The notes under the pieces: generated by a model
What the model was told of the DNA's origin: nothing
The model's database searches: none
Seen by the model: only the letters and a program-made list of their open reading frames with translations
Translations under genes and position numbers: made by a program
Source of the DNA: Spirochaetae bacterium HGW-Spirochaetae-2
Lineage (GTDB): Bacteria; Spirochaetota; Spirochaetia; Sphaerochaetales; Sphaerochaetaceae
NCBI GenBank assembly: GCA_002839355.1
Contig: PGXW01000036.1
Coordinates: forward strand, 1-57,323
DNA: 57,323 nt
Direction of reading: 5' to 3'
Part shown: one piece after another, positions 18,361-26,151 of the stretch
How the letters are laid out: each line of letters opens with the position of its first letter
Position numbering within the stretch: position 1 is the first letter of the stretch

Positions 18361-19524
18361 TTGCGTAAATTTTTCCTATATGATGCCCCCATGGGCGTTA
18401 TTGGCATTTCATTGCGATTCCACGATTCATTCGACTCCGCTGTCGCGCGCGGCATTATCGAGTATGCCAAGGGCAAGCGGGACTGGTCGTTGCGTGGCTC
18501 TGGTGGTGGTTTGCGTCCGTTGCGCTTCTCGGGCAAGGACAAATGCGATGCAATCATCACCCGCATTGAGAGCGAGGACGATGCCGACCGCTACGCCTCC
18601 ATGGGTATTCCTATCGTCGATATCGCGGGAGCCCATACCCGGCAGACCATCCATCGTGTCCAGAACGACGATTTCGCCACCGGGCGTCGGGCAGGCGAAT
18701 ATGTGCGGCGTCTTGGAGCCCGCTCGTTCGCCTACTGTGGCGTTCCCGAGGTGCATTGGTCCCGCCAGCGCCTCTTGGGGTTCGCCGAAGCGGCCGGAAT
18801 CGCTGTCGATCGGATTCCCCGTTTCGAGCGCAGCCTCGCCTGGTGGCAACAGAGCAACCAGACACCCGTATTGCACAGTTGGCTGAAACAACTGCCACGT
18901 GCCACCGCATTGTTTTGCTGCAACGACACCGCGGGGGTGAAGGTCCTCGCGCACTGCGGGGATATCGCACGGGAGATACCGGCGGACATCACCTTGCTTG
19001 GAGTCGACGACGAGGACTTGCTGTGCACCTTGTGCAACCCGAGCCTCTCCAGCGTCCGTCTCGATTGTGCCACCATCGGGTACCGCTCCGCGGCGCTGGT
19101 GGATGAATTGCTCGAAGTGGAATCGCCACGTTCGTTCGACCATCAACACACTTTGCTCATTGCTCCACAGGAAGTGGTGGAGCGGGAGAGTACGACCGTT
19201 GTACTGGAACGCGATGCGGTTGTCGCCCGTGCCGTGCAGTTCATCCGTTCCCATTACTCGAAACCCATCGGAGTGGAGGATGTGGTTTCGGCATGCTCTG
19301 TATCCCGCAGGTCGTTGGAAGTCAGGTTCAAGCAGGCCAGGGGGGTCACGATCCATCGGGAGATAACCGAAAGACGACTTGAACAGGCGTGCCGGTTGCT
19401 CAAGCAAACCGACCTGACCATCGAAACGATCGCCAGCGAATGCGCCTTCCCCAATGTCCAACGCTTCCATGTCCTGTTCAAACGCCACCATGGAGTGACT
19501 CCGGGATTCTGGCGCTCGCAATAA
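18361..19524 (+). CDS. XylR-type transcriptional regulator (sugar-binding domain plus AraC HTH)
   Basis: About 387 residues. The N-terminal two-thirds resemble periplasmic sugar-binding and LacI-type effector domains (GVIGISLRFHDSFDSAVARGIIEYAKG, FCCNDTAGVKVLAHC, DITLLGVDDEDLLC). The C-terminal 100 residues form two AraC-type helix-turn-helix motifs (SVSRRSLEVRFKQARG, IASECAFPNVQRFHVLFKRHHG followed by VTPGFWRSQ). This is the architecture of the xylose activator XylR. The start is uncertain. A TTG at 18361 follows AAGGA at 9 nt, while an ATG at 18391 fits family alignments but lacks a ribosome-binding site. It probably controls the divergent aldo/keto reductase-alcohol dehydrogenase operon in response to a sugar or polyol. 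Confidence 0.85.
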   Translation: MRKFFLYDAPMGVIGISLRFHDSFDSAVARGIIEYAKGKRDWSLRGSGGGLRPLRFSGKDKCDAIITRIESEDDADRYASMGIPIVDIAGAHTRQTIHRVQNDDFATGRRAGEYVRRLGARSFAYCGVPEVHWSRQRLLGFAEAAGIAVDRIPRFERSLAWWQQSNQTPVLHSWLKQLPRATALFCCNDTAGVKVLAHCGDIAREIPADITLLGVDDEDLLCTLCNPSLSSVRLDCATIGYRSAALVDELLEVESPRSFDHQHTLLIAPQEVVERESTTVVLERDAVVARAVQFIRSHYSKPIGVEDVVSACSVSRRSLEVRFKQARGVTIHREITERRLEQACRLLKQTDLTIETIASECAFPNVQRFHVLFKRHHGVTPGFWRSQ

Positions 19525-19619
19525 TACCCTACAGGGTAAAATATTGAAATATCCCTTTTAGGGTATATTGACAAAAAATACCTTTTGGGGTATATATTTC
19601 ATATACCTTGGAGGGTGTA
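19525..19619 (+). promoter_or_regulatory. hipBA promoter with four HipB-type operator boxes
   Basis: Four inverted repeats of the form TACC-N-GGGTA lie at 19525-19538, 19550-19567, 19578-19593 and 19602-19619. A near-ideal promoter sits among them: TTGACA at 19568-19573 and TATATA at 19591-19596 with a 17-bp spacer. Box 2 abuts the -35, box 3 fills the spacer and touches the -10, and box 4 overlaps the ribosome-binding site of hipB. E. coli HipB similarly represses through several palindromes, so autorepression by the downstream antitoxin is expected. Confidence 0.8.
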
Positions 19620-19870
19620 TGCGATACATGATTCGGATCGGTCAACAGTTGGGACCTTCGGTGAAGAGTATGCGCAAAAGTCGGGGACTTACGCAAAAGG
19701 AAGCCGCATTCAAAGCAGGGGTGCTTCCAAAAACCATATCTGCCCTGGAAAACGGTTCCACGACCGTCACCATCGAAACCTTGCTCAGATTACTAGCAAT
19801 CTATGACTACACGCTCGAACTCACTCCAAAATCCAACGATTGGGATATCGTTTCCCAAAGTATCTGGTAG
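19619..19870 (+). CDS. hipB: HipB-like antitoxin / autorepressor
   Basis: An 83-residue Xre-family helix-turn-helix protein (VKSMRKSRGLTQKEAAFKAG, LPKTISALENGSTTVTIET), close to the 88-residue length of E. coli HipB. It should dimerise on the palindromes upstream and hold the HipA kinase inactive. The start at 19619 is chosen because GGAG lies 5 nt before it. A longer frame would begin inside the -35 box and cannot be transcribed from this promoter. It lies 6 bp before hipA in the usual antitoxin-first order. Confidence 0.88.
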   Translation: MRYMIRIGQQLGPSVKSMRKSRGLTQKEAAFKAGVLPKTISALENGSTTVTIETLLRLLAIYDYTLELTPKSNDWDIVSQSIW

Positions 19871-19876
19871 GCGGTT

Positions 19877-21199
19877 ATGGCTCGGCGAATGAAAAGCAGA
19901 ACGCTATTTCTCTACATGAATGGGGAATCGGTGGGAACGTGGCATATCACGGCACAAGGAATCCATGAGTTGCACTATAATCCGGCATGGGTTGAAGACC
20001 CGGCCGGCAGACCCATCTCCCTCTCGTTACCATTCCTCTCCAGTTCCCTTGTGCATCGCGGACCGTTGGTCGAGTCGTTCTTCGAGAATTTGTTGCCCGA
20101 ATCGGAGCAAATCCGAAGAAAGTTCCAAACCAGATACCGTGCTCCCTCGATTCGTGCCTTCGACCTTTTGTACGAGATCGGACGGGACTGTGTCGGTGCA
20201 TTGCAATTGCTTACCGATCCGATTGGCGACTTTGTGGTACCTCCCGCGACAGGAAGAGCTGTGACCGAATCCGAGATTGCCGACTTGCTCAGGGATGCAA
20301 GGGCCGGGGGAAACCAATTCGGATCACATATTGGGAACGACTTGCGCATTTCACTCGCTGGGGTACAAGAAAAGACAGCGCTGTTGCGTATGCGTGACAC
20401 CTGGTACATTCCCGAGGGACCGACCGGGACCACCCATATCCTGAAATTGCCCTTGGGTGAATTGGGTGGAGTGGATTTGAGGAATTCTGTCGAAATCGAA
20501 TGGCTTACAACCAAGATTTTCGCATTATTCGGTCTACAGGTCGCAAATACGACGATTGAAACATTTGAAGACCAGAAAGTGTTGGTGGTCGAACGGTTCG
20601 ACCGCCGCTGGAATGCGGACCATCGATGCCTATACCGATTGCCGCAAGAGGATATGTGCCAAGCCTTGGGCTACTCCTCGGGATTCAAATACGAATCCGA
20701 CGGTGGGCCCGGCATACGCGAAATCATGCGACTGCTGCATGGTTCCGCCAATCGCCGGACGGACACATATAGTTTCATGAAATCCCTTTTGTTGAACTGG
20801 CTATTGGCTGCGCCCGATGCGCATGCCAAGAATTTCAGCATCTTCCATAATCCAGGCGGTACCTACCGGTTGACCCCATTCTACGACCTTATGAGTGCAT
20901 ATCCCGTGCTTGGGACACTCCCTGGAAGGATTCCCGCCCAAAAATTGAAGATGGCCATGGCTATCCGTACCAAGCATCCCCATTACCATCATATGGGCAT
21001 TGGGCGCAGGCATTGGATTGAGATGGGAATGGAGCATGGCTTCTCTGAAATGGAAATGAACAACATGATGGACCAGGTAATCGAAACGGTTCCGACGGTT
21101 TCAGAAGAACTGTTACAGTCCCTTCCGGCGGGATTTACGTTCGAAGTGTTCGATGCCATTACTACAGGAATGCTCAAAACCGCCAATCGCCTGAAATGA
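19877..21199 (+). CDS. hipA: HipA-like serine/threonine kinase toxin
   Basis: At 440 residues it has exactly the length of E. coli HipA, the kinase that phosphorylates glutamyl-tRNA synthetase and induces persistence. The N-terminal subdomain has LFLYMNGESVGTW and PISLSLPFLSS. The core has LAGVQEKTALL (the P-loop-like ejectable segment), ILKLPLGELGG with the ATP lysine, and VVERFDRRW. The catalytic loop is LAAPDAHAKNFSIF with Asp314 and Asn319, and the metal site is TPFYDLMS with Asp337. All key residues are present, so the toxin looks intact. It is cotranscribed with hipB from the operator-rich promoter. The true substrate could differ from that of the E. coli protein. Confidence 0.92.
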   Translation: MARRMKSRTLFLYMNGESVGTWHITAQGIHELHYNPAWVEDPAGRPISLSLPFLSSSLVHRGPLVESFFENLLPESEQIRRKFQTRYRAPSIRAFDLLYEIGRDCVGALQLLTDPIGDFVVPPATGRAVTESEIADLLRDARAGGNQFGSHIGNDLRISLAGVQEKTALLRMRDTWYIPEGPTGTTHILKLPLGELGGVDLRNSVEIEWLTTKIFALFGLQVANTTIETFEDQKVLVVERFDRRWNADHRCLYRLPQEDMCQALGYSSGFKYESDGGPGIREIMRLLHGSANRRTDTYSFMKSLLLNWLLAAPDAHAKNFSIFHNPGGTYRLTPFYDLMSAYPVLGTLPGRIPAQKLKMAMAIRTKHPHYHHMGIGRRHWIEMGMEHGFSEMEMNNMMDQVIETVPTVSEELLQSLPAGFTFEVFDAITTGMLKTANRLK

Positions 21200-21252
21200 T
21201 GTATGCTTTGCAGGCAAAGCAGTCGAATTCACTTGTGGATGCATTCCAAACA

Positions 21253-21281
21253 TGGACATTCGCTTCCAATGCATGTATAGT
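21253..21281 (+). promoter_or_regulatory. sigma-70-type promoter of the nucleoside diphosphate kinase gene
   Basis: TGGACA at 21253-21258 and TATAGT at 21276-21281 are 17 bp apart. The leader to the ATG at 21311 would be only about 23 nt and contains AAGGAG. Confidence 0.55.
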
Positions 21282-21310
21282 GTTGGCCGTACAGAAATTG
21301 ACAAGGAGTC

Positions 21311-22507
21311 ATGAAAATCATGGAACATAGTCTTTCCTACGTGTTGGTCACACCGTACACGATTGCAAAAAGCCGTACCGGCGGGGTGTTGTCACGCCTG
21401 CTTTCCCGGCTGGATATAGAGTTGGTCGGAGCCCAGATGTTTGCTCCCGACGAGCATTTTGTCAGCCGGTATGCCGCCCTGATCCGCGAACAGCATGATG
21501 GCGACAATGCCAAGACCAGCGAGTTGTTGGCCGATTACATCGAGCAGAACCTTTCTCCTTCCCAAGGTCGCCGCCACCGCTCGTTGCTGCTGATCTTCCG
21601 GGGAGAGGAGCCCTGCCGCAAGCTCAGCGAGATATGTGGACCGGTACAAGCCGAACGACGCAGCATAGACAGTATGACCGGTGAGAATATCCGGGACACC
21701 TATGCCGACCTGATCATGGATTCTGACGATCCCGACCATGTCTCCTATTTCGAGCCCGCCGTGCTCACACCCCGGTTGCAGTCCACCTCCGACTTGCACC
21801 TGAAAATGTTCGCCGACTGGCTGCCCGACGAGCAGAATATCGTCGAGAACATGGTGTATCCCAATCCTTCCAAGGTCCAGCGCTCGTTGGTCATCATCAA
21901 GCCCGACAACTGGAAATATGCCTCGAGCAAACCCGGTACCATCATCGACATGTTCAGCAGGACCGGTTTGCGTGTTGTCGGAGTGAAGGTCCACCGCATG
22001 AGCGTTGCCGAAGCCCTCGAATTCTATGGCCCGGTCAAGGATGCCCTCAAGGAAAAGTTGGCTCCCGTGTTCGGACGCAAGGCCAAGGAACAGTTGGAGG
22101 CCCACTTCAACATCACCCTCAGCAGCGACACCGAACAGGCGTTGTCCTCCAGCGTTGGTATCGAGTACGCCGTCGACCAGTTCGAGCAGATCATCGAATT
22201 CATGTCGGGTATCCGCCCCTCGCAATGTCCCCTCGAAGAGCTGAACCAACCCGGTTCGGTCAAGTGCATGATCCTGATCTATGAGGGTGAGGATGCCATT
22301 GGCAAGATCCGGGACGTCTTGGGCCCCACCGATCCCCTCAAGGCTCCGGGTGGGACGATCCGCCGCGAGTTCGGCAGCAATATAATGGTGAATACCGCAC
22401 ACGCCTCAGATTCCGCCGAGAGCGCCAAGCGCGAGATGAAGGTGGTGAAGATCCATGACAACTCGTGCGGCGATATCATGCGTTCCTACCTGGCCATGCA
22501 CGCCTGA
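21311..22507 (+). CDS. tandem-domain nucleoside diphosphate kinase, N-domain degenerate
   Basis: The 398-residue protein contains two nucleoside diphosphate kinase-like domains, whereas the usual enzyme is about 140-150 residues. The second domain (from about 190) is recognisable by RSLVIIKPDNWKY, LGPTDPLKAPGGTIRREFG and NTAHASDSAESAKREM, which carries the phosphorylated histidine at about residue 364. The first domain keeps the fold signatures (SYVLVTPYTIAKSRTGG, EICGPVQAERRSIDSM) but has no N-x2-H-x-SDS motif, so it is probably structural or regulatory. Long Ndk forms are annotated in spirochaetes. The GGAG lies only 2 nt from the first ATG, and an ATG at 21320 is 11 nt away, so the exact start is uncertain. 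It is a single-gene unit with its own promoter and terminator. Confidence 0.85.
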   Translation: MKIMEHSLSYVLVTPYTIAKSRTGGVLSRLLSRLDIELVGAQMFAPDEHFVSRYAALIREQHDGDNAKTSELLADYIEQNLSPSQGRRHRSLLLIFRGEEPCRKLSEICGPVQAERRSIDSMTGENIRDTYADLIMDSDDPDHVSYFEPAVLTPRLQSTSDLHLKMFADWLPDEQNIVENMVYPNPSKVQRSLVIIKPDNWKYASSKPGTIIDMFSRTGLRVVGVKVHRMSVAEALEFYGPVKDALKEKLAPVFGRKAKEQLEAHFNITLSSDTEQALSSSVGIEYAVDQFEQIIEFMSGIRPSQCPLEELNQPGSVKCMILIYEGEDAIGKIRDVLGPTDPLKAPGGTIRREFGSNIMVNTAHASDSAESAKREMKVVKIHDNSCGDIMRSYLAMHA

Positions 22508-22546
22508 CCCCCCACGATTACATACCAATACGGAACCATCCAACAG

Positions 22547-22580
22547 ACCTCCAAGCGTCAAACATGCCTGGAGGTTTTTT
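22547..22580 (+). terminator. rho-independent terminator of the nucleoside diphosphate kinase gene
   Basis: CCTCCA (22548-22553) pairs with TGGAGG (22569-22574), and six T residues follow. It lies 40 bp after the stop codon. Confidence 0.85.
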
Positions 22581-22608
22581 GTTGGTGTATGGTTCCTGTC
22601 AGGTAATG

Positions 22609-23970
22609 CTACGACTCGGAAACGCGATCTTCATAGAGCTTTTTCGGGACGATGAAATACCCACCGGTCTTCTTCGACCCTTCGAAATGGATCAGGTTCA
22701 TGGATTTCAAGGTCTTGATATGGCGTTCCACAGTTCTGGTGGAAATGCCGGTCACCTCGACAATCTGAGGAATCCGAGCACCGGGGTGATGGTGGATGCT
22801 TTGCAAGATGCGGTCCGAATCACTCGATAATCCGCCATTTAATCCGCCATTTAATCCGCCATTTAATCCGCCACGGGGTGCTTTGAAGCAAACAAGGATA
22901 CCACTTGGGTTCACCTCCACGGTGGGAACCGGAATTCCTGCCGTCGCACATGCCACTTGTACCTTCTCATATCCTCTCCCCCAAGCTTCTATCATGCCGA
23001 ACTTGAACATCACATTGGCAATATGTGGGTTGTACGGTAACGAAGGATGATTCCTAAAAAGATTTTCCAACGTGATTCCTTGGGGCAATGCACCAGGATT
23101 CCAGATGGAGAGACGGTCGTCGTACACACGGATTTGAATCGGAGTTCCACTGCCATAGTCTTTATGGACGAGAGCATTCAATAATATTTCACGTACTGCC
23201 GCTTCGGGGAAGGGAAAAGTCTCTACACGGTACAATCCCTTGTAAGAGATTTCCGCCTTGAGATATTTGGTGTAGAGCAATTCGATGATCTTGTCGGGAA
23301 GCTCGATCAACGGCCCGGTCAATTCATCCTGAAAACGTAAATCCGCATCATTCAGAAAAAATCCGATTTTTGCTGTCGTTCCAACGAAGAGCTGTTCAGG
23401 GGATGGGTGGAAAAGCACAACACCTGCCCGTCTTACATGATTCCCGTCGAGCAGGTTCAGGTTTTTCAGCAAAAGTGAATCGGAAACCTCGATATGACTT
23501 TTAGACAACCGGTTGCACTGAAACGCTCGGGAGGAAAAGTCGTGGATAGCATCCTGTTTCAAATCGGTAACAGAAACAGAAGGAGTCGCGACCGAGTCCC
23601 ACGTCATACCCTGTTTCTTGAGCATGAACTTGTCCAGTTCGAGCCCTGTCAGCAGTTGGGTGGTACTTCCACAACGGATATAATACCGACCTTTGTAACT
23701 GACAGGAAAAGGGTATCCTTCAACCTGTATCACCAGGTACGGTGTATCCTTCGTGCCAACCAAGCGTATCGTTGGAATGATTCCCATGGTGGTCCGAATC
23801 TTATTCGGCAACTCTGCAAGAAGCCTATCCGAGTTCGAGACACCGACGATAGTCCCGTCATCATCAATCCCAATCAACAAATCTCCGCCCTGTGAATTTG
23901 CGAACGCACAAATCGATTTGAGGTACTCGTCTTTCCATATCCGTTTCCATTCTGTCCTCTGTGACTCCAC
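22609..23970 (-). CDS. AlbA_2-domain ATP-binding regulator with winged HTH
   Basis: A 453-residue member of the family often annotated as RecG-related or putative transcriptional regulator (COG2865). Residues 1 to about 120 are an AlbA_2/Schlafen-like domain (EYLKSICAFANSQGGDLLIG, IDDDGTIVGV). The middle has PEAAVREILLNALVHKDYG and RVYDDRLSIWNPGALPQGI, a GHKL-like region. A Gly-Gly-Leu-Asn linker follows, then a C-terminal winged helix (IPQIVEVTGISTRTVERHIKTL). Translation starts at a GTG with AAGGAG 8 nt upstream. It lies 84 bp downstream of pyruvate kinase on the same strand. Its target genes are unknown. Members of this family occur both as regulators and in defence contexts. Confidence 0.75.
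   Translation of the reverse strand: MESQRTEWKRIWKDEYLKSICAFANSQGGDLLIGIDDDGTIVGVSNSDRLLAELPNKIRTTMGIIPTIRLVGTKDTPYLVIQVEGYPFPVSYKGRYYIRCGSTTQLLTGLELDKFMLKKQGMTWDSVATPSVSVTDLKQDAIHDFSSRAFQCNRLSKSHIEVSDSLLLKNLNLLDGNHVRRAGVVLFHPSPEQLFVGTTAKIGFFLNDADLRFQDELTGPLIELPDKIIELLYTKYLKAEISYKGLYRVETFPFPEAAVREILLNALVHKDYGSGTPIQIRVYDDRLSIWNPGALPQGITLENLFRNHPSLPYNPHIANVMFKFGMIEAWGRGYEKVQVACATAGIPVPTVEVNPSGILVCFKAPRGGLNGGLNGGLNGGLSSDSDRILQSIHHHPGARIPQIVEVTGISTRTVERHIKTLKSMNLIHFEGSKKTGGYFIVPKKLYEDRVSES
22829..22873 (-). repeat. 12-bp in-frame tandem repeat (Asn-Gly-Gly-Leu linker)
   Basis: The unit AATCCGCCATTT (plus strand) occurs three full times and once as nine bases. It encodes a repeated Gly-Gly-Leu-Asn linker between the core and the winged helix of the AlbA_2-domain protein. 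A change in copy number would keep the reading frame and alter only linker length. Confidence 0.85.
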
Positions 23971-24054
23971 TCGGCAACTCCTTGAATACTCGTGCTTGAC
24001 CTCTAATACTACTCCGTCAACACTCCTTTCGCTTCAATCGGTATGCAGATGCAG

Positions 24055-25509
24055 TCACTCGATCTCGACCACCTTGATCATGTTCGTCATACCCGGACTT
24101 CCCACCGGAACACCGGCAGTGATCACCACCGTCTCGCCCTTTCGCACCAGCTGGTGCTCCATCAGATACCGTGGTGCGAAGGTGAGCAGCTCGTCGACCG
24201 TGGCCAGGTTGTCGATCAACACGGGAGTCACTCCCCAGGAAATCGCCAAACGGCTTACCGTCGAGGCCACCGGCGAAAAGGCGATGATCGGCGTACCCGG
24301 ACGGAATTTGGCGATACGGCGGGCCGTGCTGCCAGAGTGGGTGAAACAGGCGATCTTCGAAGCCTGGACCGCCAACGCCAATTCGCGCGTCGCCAGACCC
24401 ACGGCCTCGGTGGTCGTTCGTTTGCTGCGCAGTTCGACGTGCTCGCGATTCAACCCCTGGTCAAGCACCAAGCGCTTGAACTCAATGCTCGACTCGGTAT
24501 GCGAGATGATGCGATTCATGATCTCCACCGCCTTCAACGGATAATCGCCCGCCGCCGTCTCGCCCGAGAGCATCACCGCGCTGGTACCGTCCAGCACCGC
24601 ATTGGCCACATCGTTGGTCTCGGCACGGGTAGGGCGGGGATTGTGCATCATCGACTCGAGCATCTGCGTGGCCGTTATGACCGGTAATCCCGCCTCATTG
24701 CATGCACGTATGATTGATTTCTGGATAATCGGCACTTCCTCGGGATACATCTCGACCCCCAGATCCCCTCGTGCGACCATGATCGCACTCGATTCGGCGA
24801 TGATTCCCTTGATATCGTCCACCGCCTCGGGCTTCTCGATCTTGCTGATGATAGGTATCTCCCGCCCGTGCCGTTCGCGCATCAACCGGCGCAACGCCGC
24901 AACATCGGCAGCACTACGCACGAACGAGAGCGCCACATAGTCGAGGTTGTTCTCGAACGCGAAGCTCAGGTCCTTCTCGTCCTTGGGGGTGAACGACGAC
25001 AGGTGCCGCAGCGGCACTCCCGGCAAGTTTACACCCTTGCGGGGTTTGACCACACCACCTTCGACAGCCGTACAATGGATATCGTGCCCCACCACCTTGT
25101 TGGCCGTCAGAGCAATCAATCCGTCGTCGATCAGGATACGGCAACCGGGTGAGATCTCCTCGTGGAGGAATGGGTAGTCGATGCCGATGCGTTCCTTCGT
25201 CCCCACACACGGTTCAGTGGTCAGGATGATCGAATCGCCCCGTTCCAAGACGAAGAAAGGCTCTGCCAGTTGGCTGATGCGGATCTTCGGCCCTTGCAGA
25301 TCCTGGAACACCGCGATGGGGATGCCCAGTTCAACCGAAGCCTTGCGCGCGCGGTCGACCCGGCTCTGTTGTTCGGAGGCCGTACCATGGCTGAAGTTCA
25401 ACCGGATGACACGCGCTCCCCCCTGGATGATGGCCTTGATGGTCTCGTACGATTCCGATGCAGGTCCGATTGTCGCCACGATCTTGGTATAGGTGTTCAA
25501 GCGTTCCAT
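24055..25509 (-). CDS. pyk: pyruvate kinase
   Basis: The last enzyme of glycolysis, making pyruvate and ATP from phosphoenolpyruvate and ADP. The 484-residue chain has the barrel start TKIVATIGPASES, the phosphate-binding RLNFSHGTASEQQ, the active-site IISKIEKPEAVDDIKGI and MVARGDLGVEM, and the MESMMHNPRPTRAETNDVANAV region. The C-terminal allosteric domain follows from about residue 355. The ATG at 25509 is favoured by a G-rich ribosome-binding site 6 nt upstream. The protein shows no truncation. It is probably a housekeeping gene. Confidence 0.96.
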   Translation of the reverse strand: MERLNTYTKIVATIGPASESYETIKAIIQGGARVIRLNFSHGTASEQQSRVDRARKASVELGIPIAVFQDLQGPKIRISQLAEPFFVLERGDSIILTTEPCVGTKERIGIDYPFLHEEISPGCRILIDDGLIALTANKVVGHDIHCTAVEGGVVKPRKGVNLPGVPLRHLSSFTPKDEKDLSFAFENNLDYVALSFVRSAADVAALRRLMRERHGREIPIISKIEKPEAVDDIKGIIAESSAIMVARGDLGVEMYPEEVPIIQKSIIRACNEAGLPVITATQMLESMMHNPRPTRAETNDVANAVLDGTSAVMLSGETAAGDYPLKAVEIMNRIISHTESSIEFKRLVLDQGLNREHVELRSKRTTTEAVGLATRELALAVQASKIACFTHSGSTARRIAKFRPGTPIIAFSPVASTVSRLAISWGVTPVLIDNLATVDELLTFAPRYLMEHQLVRKGETVVITAGVPVGSPGMTNMIKVVEIE

Positions 25510-25617
25510 ATGGTTCCCCCCTATGCACCCCATTCTACGATACTCCCCGGCAAGAGTAAATCCAGATTCCGGAAACAGGGCTCCCGGTACGATGACCCAG
25601 GTTGTCGAAGGGAAGAT

Positions 25618-25981
25618 TCAAGAAGCAATATCGTCGATCGAGGTATCGGACGGGGTGCCTTCGATCCATACGAATATCTGGTTGGGAAGGCAAATTATCC
25701 ATTGTCCCGCACGGTGGATGCGCCCCATCGAAACACAGATTTTCAAGGGACAGCAATCGCAGTCCTCCACAAAGGCCTCTCCACTCCATAATGCCATTGG
25801 GGCCAGGAATCTGCGCTGTGTTGCTCTGGTCGAGTGCATAGATCCACTGGGATTCGGCGCCCTCGATCCGTACGACCGGATTCGAAACGGGTCGACTATA
25901 CACTTGGATCGACACCAAGGCAATGGAGAGGATGCTGAGGGTCAGGATCAACAGATCCGCGGGTCTGGCAAGATGTTTCAT
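25618..25981 (-). pseudogene. NusG domain II family protein, interrupted by a frameshift
   Basis: Two overlapping minus-strand frames together make one member of the NusG_II family, small secreted or membrane-anchored proteins of about 120 residues with unknown role. The first frame starts at 25981 behind AGGAG and gives a membrane anchor (ADLLILTLSILSIALVSIQVY) and VVRIEGAESQWIYALDQ. The second frame supplies the family signature EDCDCCPLKICVSMGRIH and GQWIICLPNQIFVWIEG. The switch lies near 25783-25795 and requires loss of one base or a +1 shift. It could be a real mutation, a sequencing error or recoding. Without the shift the first frame runs on to 25535 with no family resemblance. Confidence 0.65.
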
Positions 25982-26112
25982 GCGGTAGGACTCCTCCCAC
26001 ATGGTATAGCAAGTATCGGGCAGTTTGCCCAGTAATCGCATCGGCAAGGCATCGCCCGATTGCCTTCTCCGTATATTTTCATTTTTCCCTGTTGTTCGTC
26101 TTTTTCCCGTGA

Positions 26113-26130
26113 TATAACTATGGGTAGTTA
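26113..26130 (+). promoter_or_regulatory. putative -10 box and overlapping operator palindrome before tctC1
   Basis: TAACTA-TGGG-TAGTTA is a perfect inverted repeat at 26115-26130. It overlaps a TATAAC (26113-26118) that could be the -10 box for the first Tct operon. A repressor bound here would block initiation. Confidence 0.4.
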
Positions 26131-26151
26131 CACAGAAGGAGGTTTTGTGTC

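Noticed and set aside
21392-22402. A 336-codon open frame on the minus strand
   Set aside because: It is opposite the nucleoside diphosphate kinase gene, which has a promoter, terminator and catalytic motif. The shadow protein is unrecognisable.
22829-22873. Short tandem repeat considered as a CRISPR-like array
   Set aside because: The units are 12 bp, contiguous and coding. There are no spacers and no cas genes.
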